Source: Burkholderia sp. (GTDB lineage: Bacteria > Pseudomonadota > Gammaproteobacteria > Burkholderiales > Burkholderiaceae). Taken from it: a DNA stretch of 64,000 nucleotides. The notes under the pieces were generated by a model. That model worked only from the letters and a program-made list of their open reading frames with translations, was not told the origin of the DNA and made no database searches. The stretch covers positions 744,001 to 808,000 of the forward strand of contig CP144361.1 of assembly GCA_040954445.1 (NCBI GenBank), given 5' to 3'. Position numbers and translations under genes: made by a program. Positions 43,542 to 55,299 of the stretch are shown here, in pieces (positions within the stretch are counted from its first letter, which is position 1; each line of letters starts with the position of its first letter).

Positions 43542-45838
43542 GGCGTTGTTGCATAAATCGAGCGAAAGCCGTTTACGCGCAACGCTCGCCGGGCCAGCCC
43601 CTATCAAGTCAGATTTCAGAGTAAATGCCTAATTTTTCCAAAAAATGCGCAAGGACATACACAAGACAACTGAGCCGAAGGCACGCTACCATGTCAAAAA
43701 TTGGGCAGCCTATATAATGCAGGCCGCCTGATCAACCGGGGGAACGTGACGATATGGATAGATGAAGCCGTCCTTGCCAGAATACCCGACGCCATATACC
43801 CACACGTGGTCGCCCCTGTTTTATACGGCGATGCGCTGATTCAGGCATTACTTGGCGTGAAGACCGTCTATCGACTGACCTTGCGCGCCCGCGAGGTCTT
43901 CTCACCCAAAGTCTACGCGATCTGGCCTTCCCGAGCTTGCCGGTGCCGAATTACACCACGCTCTGTCGCCGGGCAAAAACGCTTGATGTCGAACTGCCGA
44001 TCCTTCGTGACAACGAACCGATCCATCTGGTTGTTGACAGCACCGGTCTGAAGGTCTATGGGGAAGGTGAATGGAAGGTGTGCGCGGCGTTGTTGCATAA
44101 ATCGAGTATGAGGGCATCGACGGGTAATTTCAGGCGATACGAACAGATTGCGGACGAGCGAGGTCCACCATACGGTTGATGACGCCCGACGCGAATGGAG
44201 ACCTCGGTCGCCTGCGCCTCGATGTGACGCGCCCAGAGACAGTTGCCGGTGAGGGTCGATACATCGCATTCTCGGCAAGCGATCGCCGGTGGTAGCCAGT
44301 GTCTTGCTTCCATTCTCGACGACCGTCACGGGCAATTGCATCAACCGCGCCATTACGCCACGCCGCACCGGGCGTATCCGCTGGCCAATGAACGGCACCC
44401 TCGCGTGGCGGAATCGAAGGAATAGCACTGTGTGCAGCAATGGCCGCCATGGCATGGCTTTGTGTCGTAGGCACCATCACCGCCGATGACATCGATTTGT
44501 TCTTCGCGTGGAATCTGGTCGAGCAACTTGGCCAGAGCGTCACCGTCAGCCACATTCTGATTCGTCATTAGCGACGGCATGCACTTGACCCGTATTCGCG
44601 TTGAGCGCGAGATGAACTTTACGCCACGTGCGCCGCTTCGAGTAGCCGTGCTGGCGCACCTTCCATTCACCTTCTCCATAGACCTTCAGACCGGTGCTGT
44701 CGACAACCAGATGGATCGGTTCATTGTCACGAAGGATCGGCAGTTCGACATCAAGCGTTTTTGCCCGGCGACAGAGCGTGGTGTAATTTGGCACCGGCAA
44801 GCTCGGGAAGGCCAGATCGCGTAGACTTTGGGTGAAACCTTGCAGGGCGCGCAACGTCAGTCGATAGACGGTCTGCACGCCAAATAATGCCTGAATCAGC
44901 GTATCGCCGTATAGACACGGGCGACCACGTGTAGGTATGGCATCGGGTATTCTGGCAAGGACGGCTTCATCTATCCATATTGTTACGTTCCCCCGGTTGA
45001 TCAGGCCTTCATTATAGGCCGCCCAATTCCTGACACGGTAGCGTACCTTCGGCTCACCTTTCTTGTGTATGTCTTTGCGCATTTTCTTGGCAAGAATTAG
45101 GCAGTTACTCTGGAATCTGACTTGATAGGAGGCTGGCCCCGCGATCGTCGCGCATAAACGTCAACGGATCTGGCTCGATTTATGCAACGAACGCCCCGTC
45201 GATGCCCTTGTGTCCTCACGCTCGATTTATGCAACAACGCCGGTGTGCGCCAGCACGGCTACTCGAAGCGGCGCACCTGGCGTAAAGTCCATCTCGCGCT
45301 CAACGCGAATACGGGTCAAGTGCATGCCGCGCTAATGACGAATCAGAATGTGGCTGACGGTGACGCTCTGGCCAAGTTGCTCGACCAGATTCCACGCGAA
45401 GAACAAATCGATGTCATCGGCGGTGACGGTGCCTACGACACCAAGCCATGCCATGCGGCCATTGCTGCATGCAGTGCTATTCCTTCGATTCCGCCACGCG
45501 AGGGTGCCGCTCATTGGCCAGCGGATATGCCCGGTGGGGCGTGGCGTAATGGCGCGGTTGATGCAATTGCCCGTGACGGTCGTCGAGAATGGAAGCAACA
45601 CAGTGGCTACCACCGGCGATCGCTTGCCGAGAATGCGATGTATCGGTTCAAGACCCTCACCGGCAACTGTCTCTGGGCGCGTCACATCGCCGCGCAGGCG
45701 ACCGAGGTCGCCGTTCGCGTCGGCGTCATCAACCGCATGGCGGACCTCGCTCGTCCGAAATCCGTTCATATCGCCTGAAATTAGGCCCGTCCCCGTCAAT
45801 GCCATTGCGTCTTCACGCTCGCTTTATGCAACAACGCT
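43542..45838 (+). mobile_element. IS-A copy split by a later insertion
   Basis: 43542-44085 carries the left end and transposase to about residue 142. The rest resumes at 45242 (ggtgtgcgccagcacggcta) and runs to the right end near 45838. The two parts join exactly at a 9-bp direct repeat ggtgtgcgc (44077-44085 and 45242-45250), so the inserted 44086-45241 arrived by transposition. The frame also has independent indels in the left part. Confidence 0.93.
44086..45241 (-). mobile_element. Inserted IS-A unit using two right ends, 9-bp target duplication
   Basis: Contains an IS-A copy in minus orientation (R end at 44086, damaged L end tatgcaacgaacgcc at 45195) plus 46 bp of an extra R end (45196-45241). 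The target duplication ggtgtgcgc lies outside 44086 and 45241, so the extra R end, not the broken L end, was used. The transposase is open from 45082 to 44546 and is then shifted by an extra base near 44573. Confidence 0.9.
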
Positions 45839-45989
45839 GGTGCGCGCGCAATTTTTGTGTGAGCTGACACGTCCCCAAAGGGACAGTCCGTCCACGGACC
45901 GGGAAAATAGCCGGTTTCAACGCAAACATGTTCGATTTGCAATAAGTCTTCTCATCACGCCTAGCGTAGAGCGCGCCCAGAGTCGCTCA

Positions 45990-46068
45990 GCACCCCGCCG
46001 CCCCCGCACGCCGCACATAACGCGCCCCACGGACGACTCCGATACTTTTAAATTCCTATACGGTTAGA
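45990..46068. repeat. Repeat, inverted copy at 52985-53050
   Basis: caccccgccgcccccgcacg then acgactccgatacttttaaa and ttcctatacg. The reverse complement of 52985-53050 reads caccccgcatatcgcatatc, acgactccgacactttgaaa, ttcctatgcg. Both can be read as HITRxxDDSDTxKFL followed by a stop, so this could be the 3' end of a lost coding repeat. The rest of 45839-46100 has no gene I can support. Confidence 0.5.
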
Positions 46069-46100
46069 TGCGCTCTCACTCGGCGGTCAGATGGCTCTGA

Positions 46101-47606
46101 TCAGCTCAGGTCTACGGGCACGAAGATTTGCAGGTCATCGCGCTGGATCAGCAGCGCCAGGCTGTTGCCAGCGTTATGGATCGCGTCGAGCAGCTGCTTG
46201 GGACTAGTGACCGGGCGACCGTTCACCGCCAGAATCACGTCGCCCGACTGAATGCCCGCATTGGCGGCCGGCCCGGTGGCCTGCTGTACCACCAACCCGT
46301 GCCTGAGTGAGCTACCGGCCCGCTCCTGCGGGCTCAACTGGCGCACCGCGACACCTAGGCGGGACCCCTGTTCGACGGACTCGTCGTTGCCGGCGACTTG
46401 CTGGTTATCCACCAACGAAGTGAGAGTCACCGTCACGTCCTTGCGTGCCTTGTTGCGCCAGATTTGCAGGCCTGCCTTGGTACCCGGCTTTAGGTTGGCA
46501 ATCTGGCCCGGCAGCATGGTCGAATCCTGTACCGGCGTGCCGTTGACCGCCAGGATCACGTCACCCGGTTGCAGGCCGGCCTGGGCGGCTGGGCCCTTTG
46601 GATCGACTGAGCTAACCAGCGCACCGTCAGGCTTCTGCAGTCCAAACGAATTGGCCAGCGTCTGGTCGAGGCCCTGCACTGTCACGCCGAGACGGCTTCG
46701 GCTCACGTGACCGGTCTTCACCAACTCGGCCTTGACCTTGATCGCCTCATTGATCGGGAGTGCGAAAGACAGGCCTTGGAAGCCGCCCGTCTGCGAGTAA
46801 ATCAACGAATTGATGCCGATCACCTCGCCCTGCAGATTCAACAACGGGCCGCCAGAGTTGCCGGGGTTGACCGGCACGTCGGTCTGGATGAACGGCGTGT
46901 AGTTCTCGTCTGGCAGCGCGCGCGACTTGGCACTGATAATGCCCGAGGTCACGGTATTGTCGAAGCCGTAAGGCGAGCCAATCGCCACTACCCACTGGCC
47001 GACCTTACTCTGCTGCGCATCACCGATCTTGACAGTCGGCAAGCCTCGCGCACCGATCTTGAGGACCGCTACGTCGGACTGCCTGTCTGTGCCAATCACC
47101 TTAGCACGGTACTCACGCTTGTCGGTCAGTTTGACGGTAACTACGTTTGCGCCGTCAATCACGTGTGCGTTGGTCAGGATGTAGCCGTCAGGACTCACGA
47201 TGAAGCCGGAGCCCAGGCTGGTGTTCGGCGTGTCGTCAGCTTGGCCTCCGCCACCGCCCATGCCCGGTACCTGGCCGTAGAAGTGCTTAAAGAACTGGTA
47301 GAACGGATCGATCGGATCGATCGGCAGTTGCTGCGCACCGATGCCGCCACGACGGGCAGGCGAAGCCTTCATCACGTGCTTGGCGCTGATGTTAACTACC
47401 GCAGGGCCATAGGTTTCGACCAGGCCCGAAAAATCTGGAATTCCCGTCTTCGCGGCGGCCTCGACCGGCATTAGCGCGGCGGCCTGCGCCGGCGAGATGA
47501 TCTGCGGCGGCTCGGCATGACGCGTGCCGGCCACATAACCGACAGACAAGGCGGCGGCGACGGCTAAGACAAAGACGGCGCTGCGCACTAGGAAACGGGT
47601 GTTCAT
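46101..47606 (-). CDS. Periplasmic serine protease, HtrA/DegP (MucD) type
   Basis: 501 residues. N-terminal membrane/signal segment (SAVFVLAVAAALSVGYVAG), trypsin-like domain with His148 (NAHVID), Asp178 (DRQSDVAVLK) and Ser251 (GNSGGPLLN), then two PDZ domains (LGVTVQGLDQTLANSFGL ... PGDVILAVNGTPV, and LGVAVRQLSPQER ... SGDVILAVNGRPV). It degrades or refolds damaged envelope proteins. In Burkholderia the mucD gene follows rpoE-rseA-rseB; none of these is seen upstream, where unidentified DNA and an IS-A left end occur. A good ribosome site (gaggtagg) precedes the start. Confidence 0.93.
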   Translation of the reverse strand: MNTRFLVRSAVFVLAVAAALSVGYVAGTRHAEPPQIISPAQAAALMPVEAAAKTGIPDFSGLVETYGPAVVNISAKHVMKASPARRGGIGAQQLPIDPIDPFYQFFKHFYGQVPGMGGGGGQADDTPNTSLGSGFIVSPDGYILTNAHVIDGANVVTVKLTDKREYRAKVIGTDRQSDVAVLKIGARGLPTVKIGDAQQSKVGQWVVAIGSPYGFDNTVTSGIISAKSRALPDENYTPFIQTDVPVNPGNSGGPLLNLQGEVIGINSLIYSQTGGFQGLSFALPINEAIKVKAELVKTGHVSRSRLGVTVQGLDQTLANSFGLQKPDGALVSSVDPKGPAAQAGLQPGDVILAVNGTPVQDSTMLPGQIANLKPGTKAGLQIWRNKARKDVTVTLTSLVDNQQVAGNDESVEQGSRLGVAVRQLSPQERAGSSLRHGLVVQQATGPAANAGIQSGDVILAVNGRPVTSPKQLLDAIHNAGNSLALLIQRDDLQIFVPVDLS

Positions 47607-47873
47607 GGTCCTACCTCCTCATTATTGATTGTAGCGTAAAGGCGATGTCTTAAAGGAGGCTTAACAAAATGAGGCTTAACAAAATCAGGGACAAATTAGA
47701 AACTCACACCGCACGGCTTTCAAATGTCTGTCAGATGAGACTGGTGCTAGGGGCACGCGATCTTCACCAAGAATCCTCCATCGGCGATTCGCCGAGCGTG
47801 ACGGTGGGCGCAGCTGGACGGCCACTCGCATGGCGCCGGTCGCAAGGCCCAGGCCGCTGCTCGATACGGCGCT
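47607..47873. other. Non-coding region upstream of the protease gene
   Basis: A 14-bp near-direct repeat, aggaggcttaacaaaatgag then gcttaacaaaatca, lies close to the gene. The remainder is G+C-rich and open in several frames (for example on the minus strand), but nothing recognisable was found. It ends at an IS-A left terminus. Confidence 0.4.
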
Positions 47874-48060
47874 AGCGTTGTTGCATCAATCTCGCGAGAG
47901 CTGATGACATTTACGCGCAACAGTCGGCGCGAGCCCTCTGTTATTGATCCGCAATTTGCGATCTTGAAATTTAAAAATCGTCTCTCCTTTGAGGGGCATG
48001 GGAAAACAAAACATGAGGGACAATTTTCTAATTTCAAGATCACTAATTTTTGATTAATAT
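47874..48060. repeat. Chimera: IS-A left end joined to PAL
   Basis: 47874-47940 is a left end (gcgttgttgcatcaatctcg to gcgcgagccctctg). 47941-48060 is a full PAL (ttattgatccgcaatttgcg, centre ggggcatggg, atcactaatttttgattaat). The junction is the same as at 13208 and, mirrored, 21180. Confidence 0.82.
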
Positions 48061-48220
48061 GCAATAAGCCGCCTCTATCTTCCGGGTCGCACGCTCCAAC
48101 GTCTCTCTTGCGCTACGTCGGCGCGTATCGCGATCGTTTTTGACTCGGCTATGCGCTATGATTGGACGACGCGCATTGACGTATCTCCTTTCCGTCAACC
48201 TCGTCACCAAGGACTGCCGC

Positions 48221-48895
48221 ATGACCGATACCCCCGGCTCCAATCCGTTCACTGGATTTACTAGTTTCACGCCCTCTGATATGTTCGACCGGATGTGGGA
48301 AATGATGCAGCTCTTGCCGTTCGGCATCGGGATCGGGGCGGTAGGATCGAGCGACCTACCGCCCGCGCTGTCGACGATGCCCGGCGTGATGTCCCTTCTG
48401 TTGAGCGTCGAGGAGCTCGACAAGCGCACCACCGACCTGCGCGCCGTCGAGCAGTGGCTCAAACTCAACCTCGGCATGCTGCAGTCTGCGCTTCAGGCGC
48501 TTGAGGCGCAGCGCGCCGCGCTGGCGACGCTGCGCGCGTTCGGAGCGCTGGCTCAGGAATTAATGTTGGCCTCCGAGGCCGCCATGGCCAGCGGCGCGAA
48601 GGATAAGGCGACGGAGCCAGCATGTGCGGTCGCCTTTCGCGCCGCGCTCGAGCCACAGTCGCAAGCCTTTGGCGAGCTGGGGCCCGTCGGCTCTGGCAAG
48701 GCGGATGCCGAAACGCCTCTGCCTGGCAGAGAGGCTTTCGATGCGGTCGTCTGGTGGAACCTGTTGCAGTCACAGTTCAACCAGCTCGCTAGTTTCGCGA
48801 TGACCCAGCCCGGTCCCGCCAGCAGCGCACCGGCAGCAACCGAGAAATCCTCACGTAAGCGGCGAAGCCCGTTGCGCCCCGTCCTCACGGATTGA
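48221..48895 (+). CDS. phaM: PhaM-type polyhydroxyalkanoate granule regulatory protein
   Basis: 224 residues from ATG 48221 (MTDTPGSNPFTGFTSFTPSD). PhaM binds PHA synthase, granules and DNA. The conserved N-terminal block MFDRMWEMMQLLPFGIG, the helical phasin-like middle (EELDKRTTDLRAVEQWLKLN, LGMLQSALQALEAQRAAL) and the basic C-terminus (TEKSSRKRRSPLRP), which should bind DNA, are all visible. A longer in-frame reading from 48140 is possible but less likely, as the family begins near MTD. The gene stands alone between a PAL repeat (160 bp upstream) and IS-A debris (80 bp downstream). Confidence 0.85.
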   Translation: MTDTPGSNPFTGFTSFTPSDMFDRMWEMMQLLPFGIGIGAVGSSDLPPALSTMPGVMSLLLSVEELDKRTTDLRAVEQWLKLNLGMLQSALQALEAQRAALATLRAFGALAQELMLASEAAMASGAKDKATEPACAVAFRAALEPQSQAFGELGPVGSGKADAETPLPGREAFDAVVWWNLLQSQFNQLASFAMTQPGPASSAPAATEKSSRKRRSPLRPVLTD

Positions 48896-48974
48896 GCCCT
48901 CCGCATGTGGCTTGCGCACCTTCTGGATGGGAAGGGGCGCGCCACCTATTAGGCCAGCCTGCGGCGTTTTTGCG

Positions 48975-49852
48975 GCGTTGTTGCATAAATCGAGTGTGAG
49001 GACGCCATGGCATCTACGGGCATAATTTCAGGCGATACGAACGGATTGCGGACGAGCGAGGTCCGCCATACGGTTGATGACGCCGACGCGAACGGAGACC
49101 TCAGTCGCCTGCGCGTCGATGTGACGCGCCCAGAGACAGTTGCCAGTGAGGGTCTTGAACCGATACATCGCATTCTCGGCAAGCGATCGCCGGTGGTAGC
49201 CACTTTCTTGCTTCCATTCTCGACGACCGTCACGGGCAATTTGCATCAACCGCGCCATTACGCCACGCCGCACCGGGCATATCCGCTGGCCAATGAGCGG
49301 CACCCTGGCGTGGCGGAATCGCAGGAATAGCACTGCTGCGTGCAGCAATGGCCGCATGGCATGGCTTGGTGTCGTAGTCACCGTCGCCGACGATGACATC
49401 GGTTTGTTCGTCGCGTGGAATCTGGTCGAGCAACTTGGCCAGAGCGTCACCGTTAGCCACATTCTGATTCGTCATTAGCGCGGCATGCACTTGACCCGTA
49501 TGCGCGTTGAGCGCGAGATGGACTTTACGCCACGTGCGCCGCTTCGAGTAGCCGTGCTGGCGCACCTTCCATTTACCTTCTTCATAGACCTTCAGACCGG
49601 TGCTGTCGACAACTAGATGGATCGGTTCGTTGTCGCGAAAGATCGGCAGTTCGACATCAAGCGTTTTTGCCCGGCGACAGAGCGTGGTGTAATTCGGCAC
49701 CGGCAAGCTCGGGAAGGCCAAATCGCGTAGACTTTGGGTGAAACCGTGCAGGGCGCGCAACGTCCGTCGATAAACGGTTTTCACGCCAAGTAATGCCTGA
49801 ATCAGGCGTATCGTCATATAGACGCGGTCGCCAGCGTCTGTATGGCGATATG
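48975..49852 (-). mobile_element. IS-A right part
   Basis: R end ggcgttgttgcataaatcga through the transposase to about residue 62, then cut by PAL at 49853. One extra base near 49244 and a 3-bp insertion near 49337 break or alter the frame. Confidence 0.9.
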
Positions 49853-49966
49853 CTATCGATCCACAATTCTGGCTCTTGAAATTGGAAAATCGTTCCTCAT
49901 TTTTCCATACCCATCAGATGGGAGACGATTTCCCAATTTCAAGAGCCCGAATTGCGGATCGATCAT
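49853..49966. repeat. PAL palindromic repeat
   Basis: atcgatccacaattctggct to gagcccgaattgcggatcga; arms match in most positions, centre around tttttccatacccatc. It directly replaces the left part of the IS-A copy. Confidence 0.82.
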
Positions 49967-50120
49967 TTATCCAGTCCCACCGTCCAACCTTTAACTATGA
50001 AGGGACACCGACGAGGAACTGTTTTATTCCAAGGGTCTCATCGCATGAGATATGCATGCGTGGCCCGCATTACACTATTAATCAATAATACGTAAACTTT
50101 ACTAAAGATACATAAAGATA
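49967..50120. other. Unassigned A+T-rich stretch
   Basis: No gene, RNA or known repeat recognised. aatcaataatacgtaaactt and the following A+T-rich run lie directly before an IS-A end. Confidence 0.35.
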
Positions 50121-51250
50121 GCGTTGTTGCATAAATCGAGCGTGAGGACGCAATGGCATCGACTGGCATAATTCAGGCGATACGAACGGATTGCGTTTGC
50201 GTATCAATAAGTCAGATTCCAGAGTAACTGCCTAATTTTTGCCAAGAAAATGCGCAAGGCTCATACACAAGACAGGTGAGCCGAAGGCACGCTTCCGTAT
50301 CAGGAATTAGGCGGCCTATAATGAGGGCCTGCTCAACCGAGGAAACGTGACGATATGGATAGATGAAGCCGTTTTTGCCAGAATACCCGACGCCATACCC
50401 ACGCGTGGTCGCCCATTTCTATATGGCGATACGCTGTGATTCAGGCATTACTTGGCGTGAAGTCTGTCTATCGACGGGCGTTGCGCGCCCTGCAAGGTTT
50501 CACTCAAAGTCTGCGTGATCTAGCCTTCCCAAGGCTTGCCGGTGCTGAATTACACCAAGCTCTGTCGCCGGGCAAAAACGCTTGATATCAAACTTCCGAT
50601 CCTCCGCGACATCGAACCGATCCATCTGCTGGTCGACAGCACCGGTCTGAAGGTCTATGGCGAAGGTAAATGGAAAGTGCGCCAGCACGGCTACTCGAAG
50701 CGGCGCACGTGGCGTAAAGTCCATCTGTGGCGTAAAGTCCATCTCGCGCTAATGATGAATCAGAATGTGGCTAACGGTGACGCTCTGGCCAAGTTGCTCG
50801 ACCAGATTCCACGCGAAGAACAAATCGATGTCATCGGCGGTGACGGTGCCTACGACACCAAGCCATGCCATGCGGCCATTGCTGCACGCAGTGCTATTCC
50901 TTCGATTCCGCCACGCCAGGGTGCCGCTCATTGGCCAGCGGATATGCCCGGTGCGGCGTGGCGTAATGGCGCGGTTGATGCAAATTGCCCGTGACGGTCG
51001 TCGAGAATGGAAGCAAGAAAGTGGCTACCCACCGGCGATCGCTTGCCGAGAATGCGATGTATCGGTTCAAGACCCTCACCGGCCACTGTCTCTGGGCGCG
51101 TCACATCGCCGCGCAGGCGACTGAGGTCGCCTGCGCGGCGGCGTCATCAACCGCATGGCGGACCTCGCTCGTCCGCAATCCGTTCGTATCGCCTGAATTA
51201 TGCCCGTCCGATGCCATGGCGTCCTCACGTTCGATTTATGCAACAACGCC
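50121..51250 (+). mobile_element. IS-A copy with an exchanged left end
   Basis: Begins with an R end in inverted orientation (gcgttgttgcataaatcgag, about 80 bp to gaacggattgcg) that passes at about 50204 into the normal left interior (agtcagattccagagtaact). The rest runs to a right end at 51250. The transposase is broken by several indels, including a 15-bp duplication of gtggcgtaaagtccatct near 50719. Confidence 0.85.
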
Positions 51251-52940
<1,690 letters not shown>

Positions 52941-52984
52941 CTATTGCTCTACCCAGAATCTGAACCAACATTGTGCCGCGTGCC

Positions 52985-53050
52985 ACCGCGTTTAAACGCA
53001 TAGGAATTTCAAAGTGTCGGAGTCGTCCATTTGGCGCGTGATATGCGATA
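52985..53050. repeat. Repeat, inverted copy at 45990-46068
   Basis: cgcataggaatttcaaagtg then tcggagtcgtccatttggcg and cgtgatatgcgatatgcggg. See the other copy; the shared minus-strand reading is HITRQMDDSDTLKFL and a stop. Confidence 0.5.
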
Positions 53051-53087
53051 TGCGGGGTGCCAGTGGCTCAGCGACCGCGCGCTCAAT

Positions 53088-53201
53088 GCTATTAAATTTG
53101 AAATTCATGATTTTGAAAATATCCCTCATGTCTAGTTTTCCATGCCCATCACATGCGGGAAGATTTTTAAATTTCAAGACCACGAATTTTTGATCAAAAA
53201 T
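53088..53201. repeat. PAL palindromic repeat
   Basis: attaaatttgaaattcatga (left arm shifted) to caagaccacgaatttttgat; the centre tttccatgcccatcacatg is as in other PAL copies. Located upstream of obgE. Confidence 0.72.
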
Positions 53202-53671
53202 GCGTGATGACTATCGAGAATCAAACATGTTTGCGGCGTTTTTGTATAAATCGAGGGTGAGGACGCAATGGCATCAATCGCGCAGTTACACCACGCCGCA
53301 CCGAGCGTATCTGCTGGCCAATGAGCGGTACCATCGCGTGGCGGAACCGAAGGGAACAGCATTGCATGCAGCAATGGCCGCATGGCCTGGTTCGGTATTG
53401 TAGGCACCCTCGTCGCCGACGATATCGATCTATTCTTCTCGCGAAATCTGGTCGAGTAATTTGGCCAGAGGGTCACCGTCCGCCACATTCTGATGTGTCA
53501 TTTATTGATCCGTATTCGCGTTGAGCGTGAGATGGACTTTACGCCATATACGCCGCTTTGAGTAGCCGTGCTGGCGCCATCCCCTCCCATGCACCTTCGC
53601 GATAGACCTTCAAACGGGGGTACTATCGACCACCAGGTGGATCAGTTCGCTGTCGCGCAGGATCGACACAG

Positions 53672-53833
53672 GGCGTTGTTGCATAAATCGAGTGTGAGGA
53701 CGCAATGGAACGGATTGCGGACCTCGCTCGTCCGCAATCCGTTCATATCGCTTGAAATTATTGATCCGAAATTCGTGATCAATATGCCCGTCGATGCCAT
53801 TGCGTCTTCGCGCTTGATTTATGCAACAACGCC
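53672..53833. mobile_element. 162-bp miniature IS-A (copy 1)
   Basis: R ends on both sides; the interior has a hairpin aacggattgcggacctcgct / cgtccgcaatccgtt and a short PAL tip pair attgatccgaaattcgtgat. No coding sequence. Confidence 0.9.
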
Positions 53834-54116
53834 GTCTTGAACCGATACATCGCATTCTCGGCAAGCGATCGCCGGTGGTAGCCACTGTCTTGTTTCCATT
53901 TTCGACGACCGTCACGGGCAATTGCATCAACCGCCCCATTACGCCAGACCGCACCAGGCATATCCTCTGGCCAATGAGCGGCACCTTCGCGTGGCGGAAT
54001 CGAAGGAATAGCACTGCGTGCAGCAATGGCAGCATGGCATGGCTTGGTGTCCTAGGCACCGTCACCGCCGATGAGATCGATTTGTTCTTCGCGTGGAATT
54101 TGGTCAAGCAACTGGG
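53834..54116 (-). mobile_element. IS-A internal fragment
   Basis: Transposase residues about 187-280 (ttgaaccgatacatcgcatt to ggaatttggtcaagcaact), minus strand, mostly readable. Confidence 0.85.
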
Positions 54117-54567
54117 GCGTTGTTGCATAAATCGAGCGAGATCCGTTGACGTTTACGCGCAACGGTCGCGAGGCCAGCCTCCTATCAAGTCAGATTCCAG
54201 AGTAACTGCCTAATTTTTGCCAAGAAAATACGCAAGGACATACACAAGAAAGGTGAGCCGAAGGCTCACTACCGTGTCAGGAATTGGGCGGCCTATAATG
54301 AAGGCCTGATCAACCGGGGGAACGTGACAATATGGATAGATGAAGCCGTCCTTGCCAGAATACCCGATGCCATACCCATACGTGGTCGCCCGTGTCTATA
54401 CAGCGATACGCTGATTCAAGCATTACTTGGCTTGAAGACCGTCTATCGACTGACGTTGCGCGCCCTGCAAGGTTTCACCCAAAGTCTGCGCGAGATGGCC
54501 TTCCCGAGCTTTCCAGTGCCGAATTACACCACGCTCTGTCGCCGGGCAAAAATGCTTGGTGTCGAAC
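54117..54567 (+). mobile_element. IS-A left part
   Basis: Left end ggcgttgttgcataaatcga, ATA in place of the start ATG, then a readable frame to RRAKMLGVE, cut at 54568 by a mini-element. Confidence 0.88.
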
Positions 54568-54705
54568 GGCGTTGTTGCATAAATCGAGTGTGAGGACGCA
54601 ACGGAACGGATTGCGGACGAGCGAGGTCCGCAATCCGTTCGTATCGCCTGAATTATGCCCGTCCGATGCTATGGCGTCCTCACGTTCGATTTATGCAACA
54701 ACGCC
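54568..54705. mobile_element. 138-bp miniature IS-A
   Basis: Both ends are R termini. The interior hairpin has the loop gagcgag, i.e. the opposite loop orientation to the 162-bp elements (ctcgctc). Confidence 0.85.
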
Positions 54706-54921
54706 CTCGATATGCAACAACGGCCCAGCCGATGCCACACGCCAACCTTTTGCCAGTCGTCGAGTCGGCACCAGCAAGTTGCGCCCCCAACGGGGGCGCA
54801 GTCTGGTCAGCAAGTGGTTCCAACAGATGCCTGTCCTGAGCACGAACAAGATACCGTTGAGCGCCACGCGCTCCGGCAGACGCAAAAAACCCCGCCTCGC
54901 TCTTCGGGCGAGGCTCCACAA
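54691..54921 (-). pseudogene. IS5/IS427-type transposase, N-terminal remnant
   Basis: Reads LPERVALNGILFVLRTGICW and NHLLTRLRPRWGRNLLVPTR, RLAKGW. This resembles the start of IS427-group transposases (LP-R--L-GILFVL-TG--W, then W-RL--W) with a deletion in the middle. It belongs to a different IS from IS-A. The open frame runs into the end of the neighbouring mini-element. Confidence 0.6.
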
Positions 54922-55080
54922 CAGGCAGTCAGGATTTAATTAGTTTACACAACTCGTCGTCAATGATCAGTATTTCACATTTAGACTTCGACTTCTATTC
55001 TTTCAGTGTTCAAGTTTAACAAATTATCGAGAAAGTAAACAATCCCCGTCACGGGTAATGTGAACCGGCCTCTCAGATTT
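54909..55080. repeat. Diverged ~170-bp repeat shared with 5632-5785
   Basis: Next to the IS427-type remnant, probably its left flank. Similar blocks to the copy beside exbB: ctccacaacaggcagtcagg and gtgttcaagtttaacaaatt, then gtgaaccggcctctcag. Confidence 0.5.
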
Positions 55081-55137
55081 GAGGCCGCCCGTATATGCGA
55101 AACGAATCGCATATGCGCTGGATGTCGAGACTGGCGC

Positions 55138-55299
55138 GGCGTTGTTGCATAAATCGAGTGTGAGGACGCAACGGAACGGATTGCGGACCTCGCTCGTCCG
55201 CAATCCGTTCATATCGCCTGAAATTATTGATCCGAAATTCGTGATCAATATGCCCGTGGATGCCATTGCGTCCTCGCACTTGATTTATGCAACAACGCC
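55138..55299. mobile_element. 162-bp miniature IS-A (copy 2)
   Basis: Nearly identical to 53672-53833 and in the same orientation, with the same interior hairpin and PAL tips. Confidence 0.9.

Larger units (their letters stand above)
53672..55299. mobile_element. Composite unit, 1,628 bp, bounded by two 162-bp mini-elements
   Basis: Outer ends are IS-A right ends in inverted orientation, with a perfect 9-bp target duplication tcgacacag. The two flanking mini-elements (53672-53833 and 55138-55299) have the same length and differ at only a few bases. The 1.3-kb interior holds IS-A pieces, another mini-element and an IS427-type remnant, with no evident host gene. Confidence 0.88.

Noticed and set aside
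47669..47875. 68-aa ORF upstream of the HtrA protease gene (MRLNKIRDKLETHTARL)
   Set aside because: No family resemblance, runs against the neighbouring gene, and the G+C-rich region is open in several frames.
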